A DNA stretch of 64,000 nt from Branchiostoma belcheri. Taxonomy: Eukaryota; Chordata; Leptocardii; Amphioxiformes; Branchiostomatidae. The stretch's first letter is position 1, and each line of letters starts with the position of its first letter. The stretch is from positions 135,047-199,046 of the forward strand of contig NW_017803224.1 of assembly GCF_001625305.1 (NCBI RefSeq), read 5' to 3'. The position numbers were made by a program, and so were the translations under genes. The notes under the pieces are model-generated. The model saw only the letters and a program-made list of their open reading frames with translations. It was not told the origin of the DNA and did not search any database. Below are positions 10,982 through 23,100 of the stretch, piece after piece.

Positions 10982-11917
10982 TTACTCAGGGTGTTCCAGA
11001 AAAGACTGTCCTTCCGCCAGTTGTCTCTTCATGCGTTCAATTTTCATTATGAGGCTAGCTTCGGCGTTGTAATGTGCCAAAGCGTTGCGTAACTCACTTC
11101 GCTTCTTGGTTGAGTAAGCAATTGCAACAGCCGCCAAGGCAAGACACGCGAGGCCACCAGTAGCTACAGTCGCCACCGTACCAGATCCTACCGCTACACT
11201 TATTGCTCCTACACTAGCTGTTGTTGCTGACGCTTCTAATGCTCTAGACCTAGAATCAGTTATTGCCTTCACTATCTTAGGTTCCAGTTTGTCAAGAATA
11301 ATCTGTGCTCGTGTAAGATGTTCGAGGCAAGTATCAAAAACTGGTTTGATTTTACTATGAATTGCATTGTATCTCTTCAGAGCCTTCGCCCTTTTTGAAG
11401 CCTGTTGGTAACTTACAGCGCCTTTAACGATCACCATGGCTTCCTCGAACTCGTTGCCAATGTCCTCCATTTCTTTCTTGACAAACTTCAGGATTGTGTC
11501 AATTTGAGCCCACTCAGCCGGCCAGGCTTGCTTGATGCTACTGATGTCCCTGATGACCCCGCTATTTCGCGTAAGATACATCATCAGGGCCCATTCAATG
11601 AAATCAAACAGAAACTCACAGATCGGTTTAAACACGGGTATGTTCGTAATTACACATTGTACAAAATCTGTCAAACGTGTGACGAATTCAGCAACTTTAA
11701 CCTGCATCCCCATGGGTAGTCCCGAAGCTTGGTTCTTCTCTTCATCCATGGCCGCATCCAAGATACTAAACGCGTCTTCAAACCCTTTGGCGCCTTGTAG
11801 GACATTATTCAAAATCTCTCCTTCTTCAGCGCTAAATAGCACTCTGTTTCTACTGTAATGAACAAGGGACGTTTGAAAGAATGACATGTCCCATACACTT
11901 ACATGGCTTAAGATCAT
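10982..11917 (-). CDS. Single-exon gene, 311-residue mostly helical protein, unknown function
   Basis: This is the longest clean open frame of the window. Residues 30-60 and 125-225 look like amphipathic helices. Residues 75-115 hold a hydrophobic region (FVQCVITNIPVFKPICEFLF). Residues 230-268 form a long Ala/Gly/Val-rich hydrophobic hairpin-like stretch with a central GG, followed by a basic helix (KKRSELRNALAHYN) to the end. There is no signal peptide. A helical bundle with a late glycine-rich hydrophobic hairpin is reminiscent of apolipoprotein-L-like or other helical membrane-inserting proteins, but this is an architecture analogy and no family was recognised. A TATA box lies about 51 nt upstream of the first ATG and AATAAA lies 79 nt downstream of the stop. 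An in-frame ATG at residue 11 is an alternative start; the first ATG is followed by GTAAGT, so a 5' splice site there cannot be excluded. Confidence 0.75.
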   Translation of the reverse strand: MILSHVSVWDMSFFQTSLVHYSRNRVLFSAEEGEILNNVLQGAKGFEDAFSILDAAMDEEKNQASGLPMGMQVKVAEFVTRLTDFVQCVITNIPVFKPICEFLFDFIEWALMMYLTRNSGVIRDISSIKQAWPAEWAQIDTILKFVKKEMEDIGNEFEEAMVIVKGAVSYQQASKRAKALKRYNAIHSKIKPVFDTCLEHLTRAQIILDKLEPKIVKAITDSRSRALEASATTASVGAISVAVGSGTVATVATGGLACLALAAVAIAYSTKKRSELRNALAHYNAEASLIMKIERMKRQLAEGQSFLEHPE

Positions 11918-11967
11918 AAAAATTGTCTATTCCATTTTTATGACCATGGACTTTTGTAGCGAGCACC

Positions 11968-11976
11968 ATTATATAG
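11968..11976 (-). promoter_or_regulatory. TATA box for the 10982-11917 gene
   Basis: CTATATAAT on the minus strand lies about 51 nt before the ATG, placing a start site near 11940 and a short 5' leader. Core-promoter function is inferred from position and sequence only. Confidence 0.5.
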
Positions 11977-12269
11977 AATAGCTGACGGTGGGCTGAGAAG
12001 TGCTAAGGCATGTGACATATAGTGTATGTAAAATATATTTCACTTTCGTTAAATCAAATATCACGCAAGGATTCGACAATTTTGCCAATCTATGAAAATC
12101 GAACATTTTGTAGAAAATGATCTATCTACATTAACGAAAAGGTATACCTAGTACCTGGACATGGTGCCGGTGTCATGGCCACATTGGAAACGCAGAGGGA
12201 TATAGTACTGAAGAGGAACGCAACTCCTGTGGGGTGAAGTGAACATAAACAGACGGTTTTATGTATCCG

Positions 12270-12355
12270 GGTATATATATATATAAATGTCTATATGTCT
12301 ATACGTCTTTATCTATAAATGTATAGATAAGTCTATATGTCTATATGTACCTCTC
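12270..12355. repeat. TA/TCTATATG low-complexity repeat
   Basis: A TA run is followed by several TCTATATG-like units (GTCTATATGTCTATACGTC and variants). The rest of 11980-12840 shows no gene. Confidence 0.7.
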
Positions 12356-12849
12356 TCCGTTTATATCAGTCCGTTTGGATAATACAAGTATTCTTCGGTT
12401 AAGCTTTTTTTCAGCCATAGAGCAGGCTAGGGGCATGGGTTTGCAGTTTCCCAGCTGTGTTCACCGTTTTCGGCACCATATTTCTTGGGTTCGGTGTGTT
12501 TTTGCCACCGGTGGACGCCTAATTTTTATGTGATTCCCTGTTATTCATAACGTTATTAGTTGTGTATATGTTGTGAACTAAGCGTTGTTTAAATTTGTCA
12601 AATCACTATAGAACAAAACAACACCAATGAAAAGTTATGGTATACTTGACCTTTTGTTAAGCTGTAACATGATACTGTCGTCCACTGAGCCGTAGACAGC
12701 GTAAACAATTGGTACGGCCCCCTAAGGCTGTAGGAGGCTAAACGCTCAGGATAGGAGCATATATAGACCACGTACGCCTACCTTTATGTACAAAGTGAAA
12801 CAAACATGCCGAAATGAAAACTGTTGACCTACTCCCAAATAGGTGACTG

Positions 12850-13075
12850 GTGTTCTGTTGACTTACAGCCGAACACCAGCCAACCATTCTCCTGAGTTAT
12901 GGCCGAACACCAGCCAACCAGGCCATGGCTGAACATCCCGACCAACCCCCGAAGATTTTGAACATTTTAAAACATTCGGCTGGCGTAGACGAACACTAGA
13001 CGACCCCGCTGAACACCAGCCGACCCAGCGGAGCTTGCTCCCCCGACGTACAGCAGCCATGGTTGCTAGGATTTC
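12850..13075. mobile_element. Foldback repeat of the CGAACACCAGCC family
   Basis: GCCGAACACCAGCCAACCA and variants occur four times here and recur at 30290-30450, 59890-60030, 61130-61165 and, inverted, 61484-61625. It is the body of the CCTGTCACACAT TIR family; termini are not evident in this copy. Confidence 0.6.
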
Positions 13076-13771
13076 GGCTAGTGTTTGGGTGTGACAGGCT
13101 AGGGGTTTTATGCTTCGTCATCGTATGAGTGTGCGAGTTCACCCGCTTTTCCTTGGCCTTGCGTGCTTATCACAGCCTATTCTTCACATCCTATTCTAAA
13201 ATATATCACCCTACAACAACTTTCAGTGAATGTGTAATGCACAAGAAGTGCCTAAAATGGGTTTTTCTCACCTGTGGGCGGGACGCTCAGCATTCACTCT
13301 AAGCAGAAGTCGAAGTGGGCTATACTTAAGAGTGCGCATGACCGGAAGAAATATTTCTGAACTTGCTATTATGGCGTCCACAATGTACAAAACGCGCAAC
13401 ATTGCACACGGCCTTACATAGAATTACAACAGTTCCACGACCTCATACTTAAACCACATAGTATTACATATTTACATAAAAGGAGTTCCACGACCACAAT
13501 ACCTTCAAATACTACAAATGATGTTTGTTACATAGTCAATAAATGATCTCATCAGGCAGTGGGATTTCACCATAGGGATCATACTCGCGCCGCAATACTT
13601 TGCGCTACAAAGGTATAGAGATCACTCCGCCAGGTACGTATGAACACCACAATGATTAAGATGGAGTCAGCCGTCAGAGCCGTGTCGCATCGTACTTGAA
13701 TGTGACGTTTAATCACAGACATCAGAGCACAACAATGTTGACCTTTGCGACTTATGAATTACAAAGTCTCT

Positions 13772-14361
13772 CAGTGTTTATGTGAAGTCACCCAAACCGC
13801 GATTCGGGTAACTCACATTCCTCACATCTGGTCCACGTGCCACACATTCCCTTGAAACCGTGTCCGATCACAATTCGCCTGAGCTACATTTATTGTTGTT
13901 TGATGGAAACACGCAAGGTAGCGTGTTATTAATGTCATTAATATGTTATGAGTGAGTTATATTATTAATGAGTTCAACGACCTGCTTGCTGGTGCCCCCC
14001 TCCCAGCGTATCTCGGCCGAATGCTGACGTGGTCCCGCCTGAGGCGGTGAAGCTCGCCCTAGAACGGACACATTATTTGACCATTACTGCTCTTTAAGTT
14101 GCTGCCAAGTAAAAGTTGGTATTGCATATAAATAAAAAAATATCACAACGTAATCCATGACCAGGCGAAGTTACATTGAAATCACATTGCGTTCAGACGC
14201 AAATCGCGATGCGGGAAAACCGATTCGAAACCACCTCTAGAAGTGGTTTGGGATCGAGGCTCTTTCAATGTGATTTGGAGCGTTCAGATGGAGCTTCTTG
14301 AAACCGGCTTCGGGGTAAACACCATGTAAAGCGCCTTCACTGACTTCACATGAACACGGCC
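13772..14361 (-). mobile_element. MITE of the GGCCGTGTTTAAGTG family, partial left end
   Basis: It is the reverse complement of the element at 28999-29539, sharing the internal ATCGCGATTTGCGTCTGAACG and AGTGGTTTGGGATC blocks. One end reads CACGGCC at 14355-14361; the other has lost the GGCC. It abuts the start of segmental duplication copy 2. Confidence 0.75.
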
Positions 14362-14477
14362 TGTAATAGTATGTAAGAAATAGTATATGCTAGCAACTGA
14401 TAATTTCCATCTATCATTTTTAGTAAATATGTATATCCTAAGCTAGATGACTACAATTGCTGATTGTGTTAAAGTTG

Positions 14478-14723
14478 CTAGAAGGCAAGTATGTTAAATA
14501 AATTGATCAGCAATTTTATATTTTCATCATTGCCTCTGTAACACAATCGCTTAGCAAACTTTCTCTTTGACCCCCTCACCAGAAAAAGTTTCAAAAGGCT
14601 ATCTAGATAAACACTGTCAGCTGCTTGGATGGTATTATGATCAGAAGTGACCAACAGCATAATGTTGTTGCGTTTTGTTTGCAAAGTTGAGTTTGATATA
14701 GTAATGTTGTATTCTCCCGGCAA
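14478..14723 (-). CDS. Possible exon/ORF, duplicated, unknown product (copy 2)
   Basis: This is an 81-codon partner of the frame at 6630-6899, aligned in frame through a 3-bp deletion (SLFETVFLGRGSK versus SLLKLFLVRGSK) and diverging near the C-terminus. No family is recognised and no splice signals are convincing. It is listed because both copies remain open. Confidence 0.2.
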   Translation of the reverse strand: MPGEYNITISNSTLQTKRNNIMLLVTSDHNTIQAADSVYLDSLLKLFLVRGSKRKFAKRLCYRGNDENIKLLINLFNILAF

Positions 14724-15461
14724 AATGTTTGCACTTGCGTAGTATACATCAAATGTATTTTTGTTCGTTTAGTTTTTTTTTTTTTTTGCTTTGACAGCCT
14801 TTGTAAGTTTTTGACATTTGTATACTAATACTATACTTGTAGGGTTTCCGTATTATAATGTTTGATCCAAATGATGTACAATTTAGTATTGTGGATAGCT
14901 TTGGCCTATGGAGTTACATTTCCCCACTTTTCTATACCTTCAAACTGATTTCCATTAGCTATTTTCGTCCCACCAATTATATATTGGAAATGGAATTTGA
15001 TAGGAGGAATCTTTGGACTATGGACCTGTTTGCTTTAGTCTGTCACTTAGGATCTGGGCCTTTAAAATGACCTAATGTTTCATGGATGTAGCATGGACAT
15101 ACACTGTGTTTCTTTTATGCTACATAGTACGCACACAGGAAAGGCCATAATGACCCACAGAACAAGCCATACTACCATTTTTATGAAACACATATTTCTA
15201 TCTCTTGGGGAACGTTACTTTCTTCCTACTCAACATATTACAACTGTTAACTGCTTTTAGTTGAGTTGTTGTGTTTTTTCCCCTAAAATCATGTTTCATC
15301 ATTCAGTGTTGCAAATAAATCTCGTGTGTATGTATAAAATATCTACAAAGAACGATCAACGACTGTTGTTTCATGTACACGTGTATATTTCATTTACTTG
15401 CAGCCAGATCTAACACACACAACCATACATCACATACATACACTAAAACAAAGTTCAAATA

Positions 15462-15668
15462 TTACAGAGGCAATTTAACCATTGGTCTTTTCTTCCGATT
15501 ATTATAGAAATCACAAAAAAGCGCAAAATCTTGAGCATTCTTAACATCGCCAGTCTCAATGAAAGGCAGCAGATATAACAGTTTTGGCATACAATTCATT
15601 GTTAGAGTCTTGATTGTTACAGTGATTTCCTTTGCTAACATTTTGTTTTGGAACAAACTGCATTGAAA
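15462..15668 (-). CDS. Possible terminal exon, unknown product
   Basis: On the minus strand an acceptor-like CTTTCAATGCAG precedes an open frame containing TLTMNCMPKLLYLLPFIETG and ending ...RKKRPMVKLPL before a stop. The homologous place in copy 1 (about 7640-7840) has stop codons and single-base indels. If coding, copy 2 is the intact one. No upstream exon with matching phase was found and no family is recognised, so a chance open frame in non-coding DNA remains likely. Confidence 0.25.
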   Translation of the reverse strand, partial: FQCSLFQNKMLAKEITVTIKTLTMNCMPKLLYLLPFIETGDVKNAQDFALFCDFYNNRKKRPMVKLPL

Positions 15669-16634
15669 GATCTTAGTTCAATACGCAATACACCGTGCTT
15701 TCCTTTTACATGCTCTTTAACAGTCACATCCAACTTAACTTAACATGCTCTTTAACAGTCACATCCATTTTTCAACCAGTCCATCAATTATTCAAGCCTG
15801 TAACAGACCATATGATTATGAATTACACATTGATGTGCTTTTTAGCTACAACTCAAGTTCTTAACATGTCACAGATGGTTGTCCATCAAAGTTTCATATA
15901 ACAAAAAATCTGCTGACATCATTGATGTACAGTTGAATTGACTTTACATAGGAAGTAGGTCTGTAGGTCATATGGCATATTGTTATACAAATAGAGGTGT
16001 TTATGAGACTTTAATATGTATTCCATATACATTGTACATAGTTTGTTAACTCCGAGATAGTGTCCAGAGTATATACCCGAGGCATTAAGATGGTAAGGCG
16101 TTCTTTCCTTTATACGTATAGATTTTCAACTGTACTGACTTGGGATCTAACTTTCACTTACCGTTACCTATGGATACATACTTACCAAAAAGAAAGAAAT
16201 TTAAAATCCTAACATGGGACTCAATGATGAACATCAGCACATTCCATGCACAGATAGTTAGACATGTTTTCAGACAGATGTACAAGACTAATATTCTGCC
16301 CTCTAAAATAAAATTGGCATTTGTCAAAGGCCACAAGGTCAGAAATAGTCTGCCCTACATCTATATGTAAATGTCCCAATTCTTTTCTCACGTTATTCAA
16401 CTGTTTCCTATCATAGATGTTGACATTCAACTTCATTTTCTGTCTTCTGATTGTGATTGTTCTTATCACCTTTCTGAAGAACAGTATAAAAGGTAATCTC
16501 CAAGTAGACATTTTACATGTTTTCGGTGTTTGTAAAGTTTGTTTTGTCTGTTCTGAGAGGAATCAAGTAAAAATCTGCAAAGATGTACAAAATACCGAAA
16601 ATGATATCATCAAACAAAAAGTTCAATTCGTAAC

Positions 16635-16832
16635 GTCCATAATATCAATGTAGTCCATAATATCGCCACCTTGAGAAAAAGTGTGCTAAAGATATTTTTA
16701 CTGCAACATACCCTAGGTATGTACATTTGAGGTATCCAGGAGTGCATACCAAAAGTATGTTGCAGTAAAAATATATTAAAGCACACTATTTCTCAAGGTG
16801 GCGATATTATGGACCCTGGTGATATTGTGGAC
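16635..16832. mobile_element. Foldback MITE, ~200 bp
   Basis: GTCCATAATATCGCCACCTT near 16653 returns as its reverse complement at about 16795-16812, and the arms continue inward through AAGATATTTTTACTGCAACATAC. An outer, weaker copy of GTCCATAATATCA (16635) pairs with TGATATTGTGGAC (16820). The loop is only ~40 bp, so it is almost one large hairpin. Confidence 0.75.
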
Positions 16833-16839
16833 ACAGATA

Positions 16840-19670
16840 TTACTTCTGCTTAGAGATTACATACGAGGAAAATCAGGGTGTTGTTGTTGTGATGTCATCA
16901 TTGTTGCACAGCCAACTGGTTTTCAACTGCACTAAACATTCTGACTTTAGGTCTAAGTGCCTAAGGTATAGTCGAGTTTTAGTGATAAGCTCTCTTTATT
17001 TTTCATTTCAGTCGGTACAATTGGTCATGCTTTTAGAAGGGTGGAAAGTATTGTGTTCCTTGCAGTATCCAACGAGTTGACTGGGCAGTCCCTAACTAAT
17101 ATACTTTAAGTCTTACTTAACATGTTCTAATGGCACAGCGTCTACCTCTATGACAGAAAGACCATTTCTTAATGTTCTCCCCCGGTGTTGGGGTCGTGGT
17201 TTTGTGCGTGTAAAAATCTGACCATTTAGATATGCAAATTAGTGCATAGGGGTTCAAGGAAGTTTTAAAAAGTTTTGCTGTATTGAACAAAAAGATGTTA
17301 TATAATGGGAATCATGATGACGTTGCATTCTGGAGAACAAAATATTGTTTAGTCAATTTTCCAGTGGTTTCCAAATTCTCTTTTTTTTTCACGCGCAAAA
17401 ATGTCATTTGCACGGGACTGAATCAGCCTGAATGAAATCAAAATGAAATTCGTAGAATAGGAAAAAACCTAGCATCAGCATCCTAAACACTAAAAAAAAC
17501 TGATACAAACTTTTCATATATTTTAGCAAACTTAAACTTTAATGCTTCACGCAGTTTTTGCACGTAAAGATATGCAAGGCAACTTTTCAAAGAGACCTAA
17601 AAATAACGAGTTTTTCAAATATAAGATTTAGATAACAAATGAAAAATCACAGGGTCATAATATATGCTGCTTCTATGAATTTTGTTTTACACATATTATG
17701 ACATATTTTAGGATTTTTTCACGCACATAAACTCATCAGAAGGACATTGTGTGCCTGTATCTATAAAATAACAATACAACCATGCATATTCTATAATGGC
17801 ACAGCGTCTACTTCTTGGAAAGAACCACCATTGCTTAAATCAATTTTCTTCCAGTCACGCTGGAAAACTCGATCAATCAGAGTGTTGCCAAATTTTCACC
17901 AAGTAAACTTGGTTTGATTCTGTTAGAAGGACATTGTGTGCCTGTTTCTAAGTATTAAAAGCACAAAACCATTAACAGTGACTGAAATCAGGGGTTACGT
18001 ATACGGGACTAGAATGTAGAAGTGCACTAAGTAGTCCGTCATTTAAGGAAAGGTAAAAATCTAAAGGAAATGTGTGAAAGAGCGCCTAAAGGTTTTAGGT
18101 CATATCAGTACATATAACCCCACGACTGCAATCTGATCAGCCTTTGTAAGAGTTCTGCAGTGCAAAGACTGGAGACTTTCCTAAACACACTCTCGGGGAT
18201 CTCAACATGGACTTTAGAAAGGATCTTAAAAACACAAATTCGATGAGAAAACTGTGACTAAAATGTTGTTGTCTTAGAGAATGGATATGTGAATCTTAAT
18301 CATCAAAATAGCAGACAATCATTACGTTGTCCCTTGCAACAACAACAATCTTAGCACATAGGAAGCTCAAATTCCAAGTATTGCAATAGGAATATGCATT
18401 AAAACTAATATCAAAAGGGACTTTAAAAGATATCAACTTGAATCCCAGATTTTCATAATGATTACGCGGACTAAAAGGCGGACTAAAGGGAAGTTCGCTC
18501 AGTAAACGGCAGATGAATGCCTGACTTTATCAATGTAGTAGACAAGCATAAGCTGAAAATGACTGTATACTGTTTGGTGAACTGCAAATGTTTCTTATTG
18601 TAGCAGACAGGTGTGAGCTGAAAATGACTGCATGCTACTAGGTTAACTGCACATGATAATTGTGAAGAACATCCAATGATATTGTGCCATAGAACAATAA
18701 AGACTTCATTTTAAGTACAACATCTGATAAAGTCCCCAAACCTGGTACTAAATATCAAGAAGGGCTTGGTACAGGACACGGACCTTGAATGGGTTTTTTT
18801 TTGCAACTTTTGAGGTGACAGATGTAAGAAGTGCTGACAAAAGCCCGGTTCAACAAATAGGTAGTCTGAGTTACTCATGTTTTCTTACTTTCATTATTTA
18901 GTTCAGTATATCAAGAAATATTAACATAAACGTTGGGGAAAAGTAGTAATACCTTCCTTTATTTGTTTTCATCAAATGTTTAAAGGCCGGGAATAGGGGG
19001 TTGTGTCTGTGTGAACATTCATCAGTAAAATGGAAGAAGGAAAAATCCAGATCCAAAATTATAAACACTGCAGATGCTGTCCATAAAGTCAAGTTTTTGC
19101 TAAGGATATTACCTGAAAATTGATAAAGTGAATAGGATCATGGGGTATACGAGGGTATACGAGTACCAAGTCAATATCCATAGCATTGTATCCTCAGGAC
19201 GATTCACCATATTGTCAGAAATCGGTCTGGTCACTCCACTCCTGTCATGATAAAACAGTGGTTATAAGTGGAAGTGCAATCTAACACAAATGAGACATTT
19301 TTACATATTCTGAAAATCAAACAGTCCATACGCAACAATTCTCGGCATCGGCTCGACAACACAACTGGCTAAACAGAAGAACAAAGTCATATTTGATAAA
19401 GATATATTTCAATTGCTACATATTATTTACTTGACAAGGTGGAATAAGTAATTCATCATTTATAATCCCAACAGACATACCTGCAAAGTATTATACACAA
19501 CAGACACCTAATATTTGCTTCCAAATCCTTGTCTAGCACACAGCTACTTAAGCTATGGCCTATTCCACATGATTATAAAAATAGGGGTGTTTCTGAAATA
19601 TGCATTTACTTCAGTATGAAAACTGGTGAAAAAAGTGCATCATTAGGAACATAATGGTTCACCACATGCC
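16840..19670. other. No gene seen; weak direct repeats
   Basis: TAATGGCACAGCGTCTAC occurs at about 17127 and 17793, and GGACATTGTGTGCCTGT at about 17741 and 17929, suggesting an old repeated unit. Two ~60-bp units containing GAGCTGAAAATGACTGC or its variant lie at 18529-18650. No frame of note was found. Confidence 0.5.
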
Positions 19671-20181
19671 CAATTTTTTTAATGCTTTTATTCACAACAA
19701 TGCAAAGACACATACAGTGTAGTACACAGAACAGGTAATGTACAAATGTGGTGATCGATAATTAAAAGGCTTACAAAGCCGAAAAGATTAAGGAAATTTT
19801 TGATACATAAGCAGACATAACATAAGCAATATTTCTTAAAAGGGCAGTGTCAACATGTTTGACACAAATGGATAAAATGTCAGAATTAAGTACAATTGCC
19901 ACCGTACAACAAACTGCTGTGACTCCTTACCCTACTCTGCTACAAGAGCACACTAATGCTACAACATATTTACCGCCCAAAGTACATATTGTGTCTAAAT
20001 TGTATCTAAAATTGGCAATATGATCAACTTATTGCCTGTCTTGCTATCTTTTGTAATGTCAGAGTCATTTTTCCAATACTGGGTGCGCAAAATGGTGATC
20101 AACAGAGCTGCAGCAAAAACATCACTTAAACTTGACTAACAATACAAAGTCTTATTCTAAAAAACACCACATATAAAGATT

Positions 20182-23100
20182 TTAACTTGTATTATTTACT
20201 CTTTCATTGAATTCCGTTACAAAAATACTAAAGAGATCAGCAATATACAGATGTTGGTTATTTCTTAGCCATAACCAGGTTTTCAATATTGTCCATTTGG
20301 CAATAGAAATTATTTTGATTCTATTTTGTAGGTTATGAGAGGTTAACAGCTGATCTATTTTTCCAAATAAAATTTCCTGAAATGTAATTATTGTGTTAGG
20401 GTGAGGTACATAGGCATTGACTAATTCCCAGAAATTACCAAGTCTTCCACATCTGAAGAACATGTGTTGATAGTTGTCGGTGCTTCCACTGTTACATAAA
20501 CTACATATTGGGCTATAGGTTTGTTCATTTTCATCTTTTCATCTTTGAAATTGAGTTCAGCTAATTTGGTATCTTTACAGTTTTGTGTACTCAACAACCA
20601 GAATATTTTTGGCCATGAGAAGGTTTCATTTGGGAATTCAGATTGCCATTTTCTACAGGAGTTGGGTTCCTTAACCCTAAACAGTACACCTGGGGTCCGC
20701 GCGGACCCCAGAACTATATATTCTGTAATATCTTTTTGTTTCTAAAGATTTTTTTCTGAAATTTTAGGTAATTGTCACCCACAAAGTTGTCTCTCAATAC
20801 AGTGCAGAAAACTCCGTTTCTACCATTTATAAAAAAAATTATATTTGACTTTCTTTTGGGGTCCGCGCGGACCCCAGCCGGCTTTCGATCATAATGGATA
20901 CACTGGCGTTCTTATACATTACCTTATTTCCGTTTTTATATGTTTTTATGCACTCATCGTATGTCTACCAAGTTTTCAGAGAATTGTGTAGTAATAGAAT
21001 TAAATTTTAATAACTTTGGTGTAATTATGACGTCATATGACGTCAGAGCTAATAATAGTCCGCCATATTGGATTTTGACCAATGACGTCATCAAATTAGC
21101 ATATTCTATGCATATTAAATGATTTAACTTATATTTAATTATGTAAGATGTTATTAATGTTTGAAAAGAAGTGTAATTTAATATAAAAAATTTTTATGTT
21201 TAAACCAAAATTACTTCTATTTTCAAAAAAACTGCCTGCTAGAAACCCGTTGCCATGGCAACACAAAAAAACATCAACTTACTAGTATTAAACTAATATG
21301 AACTTTTTTCCAGAGACATTTTAGGAAAGGTCTCCAAATTTGATACTTCTAGCGCAAGCCGTTTAGCCGCTATCTGAGATCAAAGTTGGGCCTCAAAAGC
21401 CCCTTCAGTCTGAAATGGGTTTAAAAATCGGGTTTTTCTTCTTGTCTTCTTTTCTTCACCAAAAAATAGAAAAAGTTCAAAATGTATGATTTTTGTATGT
21501 AATGTGGACACAGAGGTTCCCACATCAGTTTGCAAAACAATTGAGCTGGTAGCATGTTGATAATTTCTAAAAATTAGCAAAAAACTGTTCTGGGGTCCGC
21601 GCGGACCCCAGGTGTACAGATTAATCAGTCCGGGAAGGTGTACTGTTGAGGGTTAACATGTGCTTGCATTAAAGTATTATAGAAAACTTTACATATATCT
21701 CTGGTTTTCACTTGCATTTTTTTACCATGAAATATGTGAGGGGTAAGGGTGTTAAGATCTATTGTTTGACATGGAATTGGGCCTATATGATTTCTTATTA
21801 TTCTCTTCCAAGAAAGTGGTATAGCATGAAATATTGTAATATATTGAATAATACCATTAGGACTTAGATTAAGCTGGGAGTAGTGATTTAGGGACAGGAA
21901 CTTGCCAGATGGGAAAAGGTCTTTTATAAATATTTTGTCTTGTTTAATCCAGGATGGGAAAAAAATAGTGTTTCCTTGTGACCTTATATGTTTATAACAC
22001 CAAAAAATTTCTTGCATTATATCATTTATCTTAGAGGGTGTGTTATTACCACCTCCTCCTGCATGGTGGAAGGATAATATAACTTGTTTGTAGAATTTAG
22101 GTAGTTTGCTCATGTTAGGACCATCTTTCTCACAAAATTCATGTGTAACGACAGATTGTCAGGACCAAAGGAGTTTATGTAAGTAAGGGGTAAAACTTTC
22201 CATCTGGCATTGTTTTCTACCGCCAGTCTTTTTACCCAGGATGGAATGTTTCTGGTATTCTAAATTTGTGAGGCCTAGTCCTCCAGATTCAACAGGTTGA
22301 GTCACAATCTCTCTTTTAATCTTATCCTTTTTCCCTTTCCACAAGAAAGCAAACATTATTTTCTTTACAGTGTTCATAACCCAATGAGGGGTATCAATCA
22401 TTGACATGTTATATGTAATTTGAGAAAGGGCAAGGAATTTTAATACTGTAACTTTTCCATAGAGAGTTAGATTTCTGCCATTCCAGGTTTGTAGTGTATT
22501 TTTTAGTCGTTCCATCTTCTTTTCCCAGTTTAGAAGTTCACATTCATGATTCAATTTGCTGTTAAAGAAGTAGATTCCGAGGTATTTTATAGGAGTATTT
22601 GGCCAAGAGATACCAAGAGGTTTGTCTTGTCTATCCATGTAAGTTCCAATCCATAATCCCTCAGATTTAGTCATGGTAAGTTTTAAGCTGGATACCTTAC
22701 AGAATTCATGTATTCGGTTAAAATCATTTTCCATTGATAAGTCATCCGAGACAAGTAAGGTGGTGTCATCAGCCACTTGTGAAATTTTGATTTCTACCTC
22801 ATTGTCTGAGTTGGTTTTAACTTTAATTCCCTCTATATCTTGTGAATGTCTAATATTTACAGCCATAACTTCTACAGTAAGTATAAAGAGGAGAGCTGAT
22901 ATAGGACATCCTTGGCGGATACATTTTTGTGGAAAGAAATCCGATAGAAAACCTCTATTGGAAATTGTGCTACTGATGTTATTATACATGCACTTTATGG
23001 CGTTAATGAAAAAGGGTCCGAAATTTTTCCAATACTTTCAACATAAATTTTCTATTTAGCAATCAAAGGCCTTAGTGAAGTCGAGAAATATTACAGCCCC

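Larger units (their letters stand above)
14365..16188. repeat. Segmental duplication, copy 2
   Basis: This is the second copy of 6555-8875, without the LINE at 7840-8380. The matching region ends at about 16186, next to a minus-strand donor-like CCAAAAAG/GTAAGT context. Confidence 0.85.

Noticed and set aside
16154-16511. Overlapping open frames next to a good minus-strand donor at 16180-16185
   Set aside because: The only frame open to the donor does not join in phase with the candidate exon at 15462-15668, and the other frames hit stops before it.
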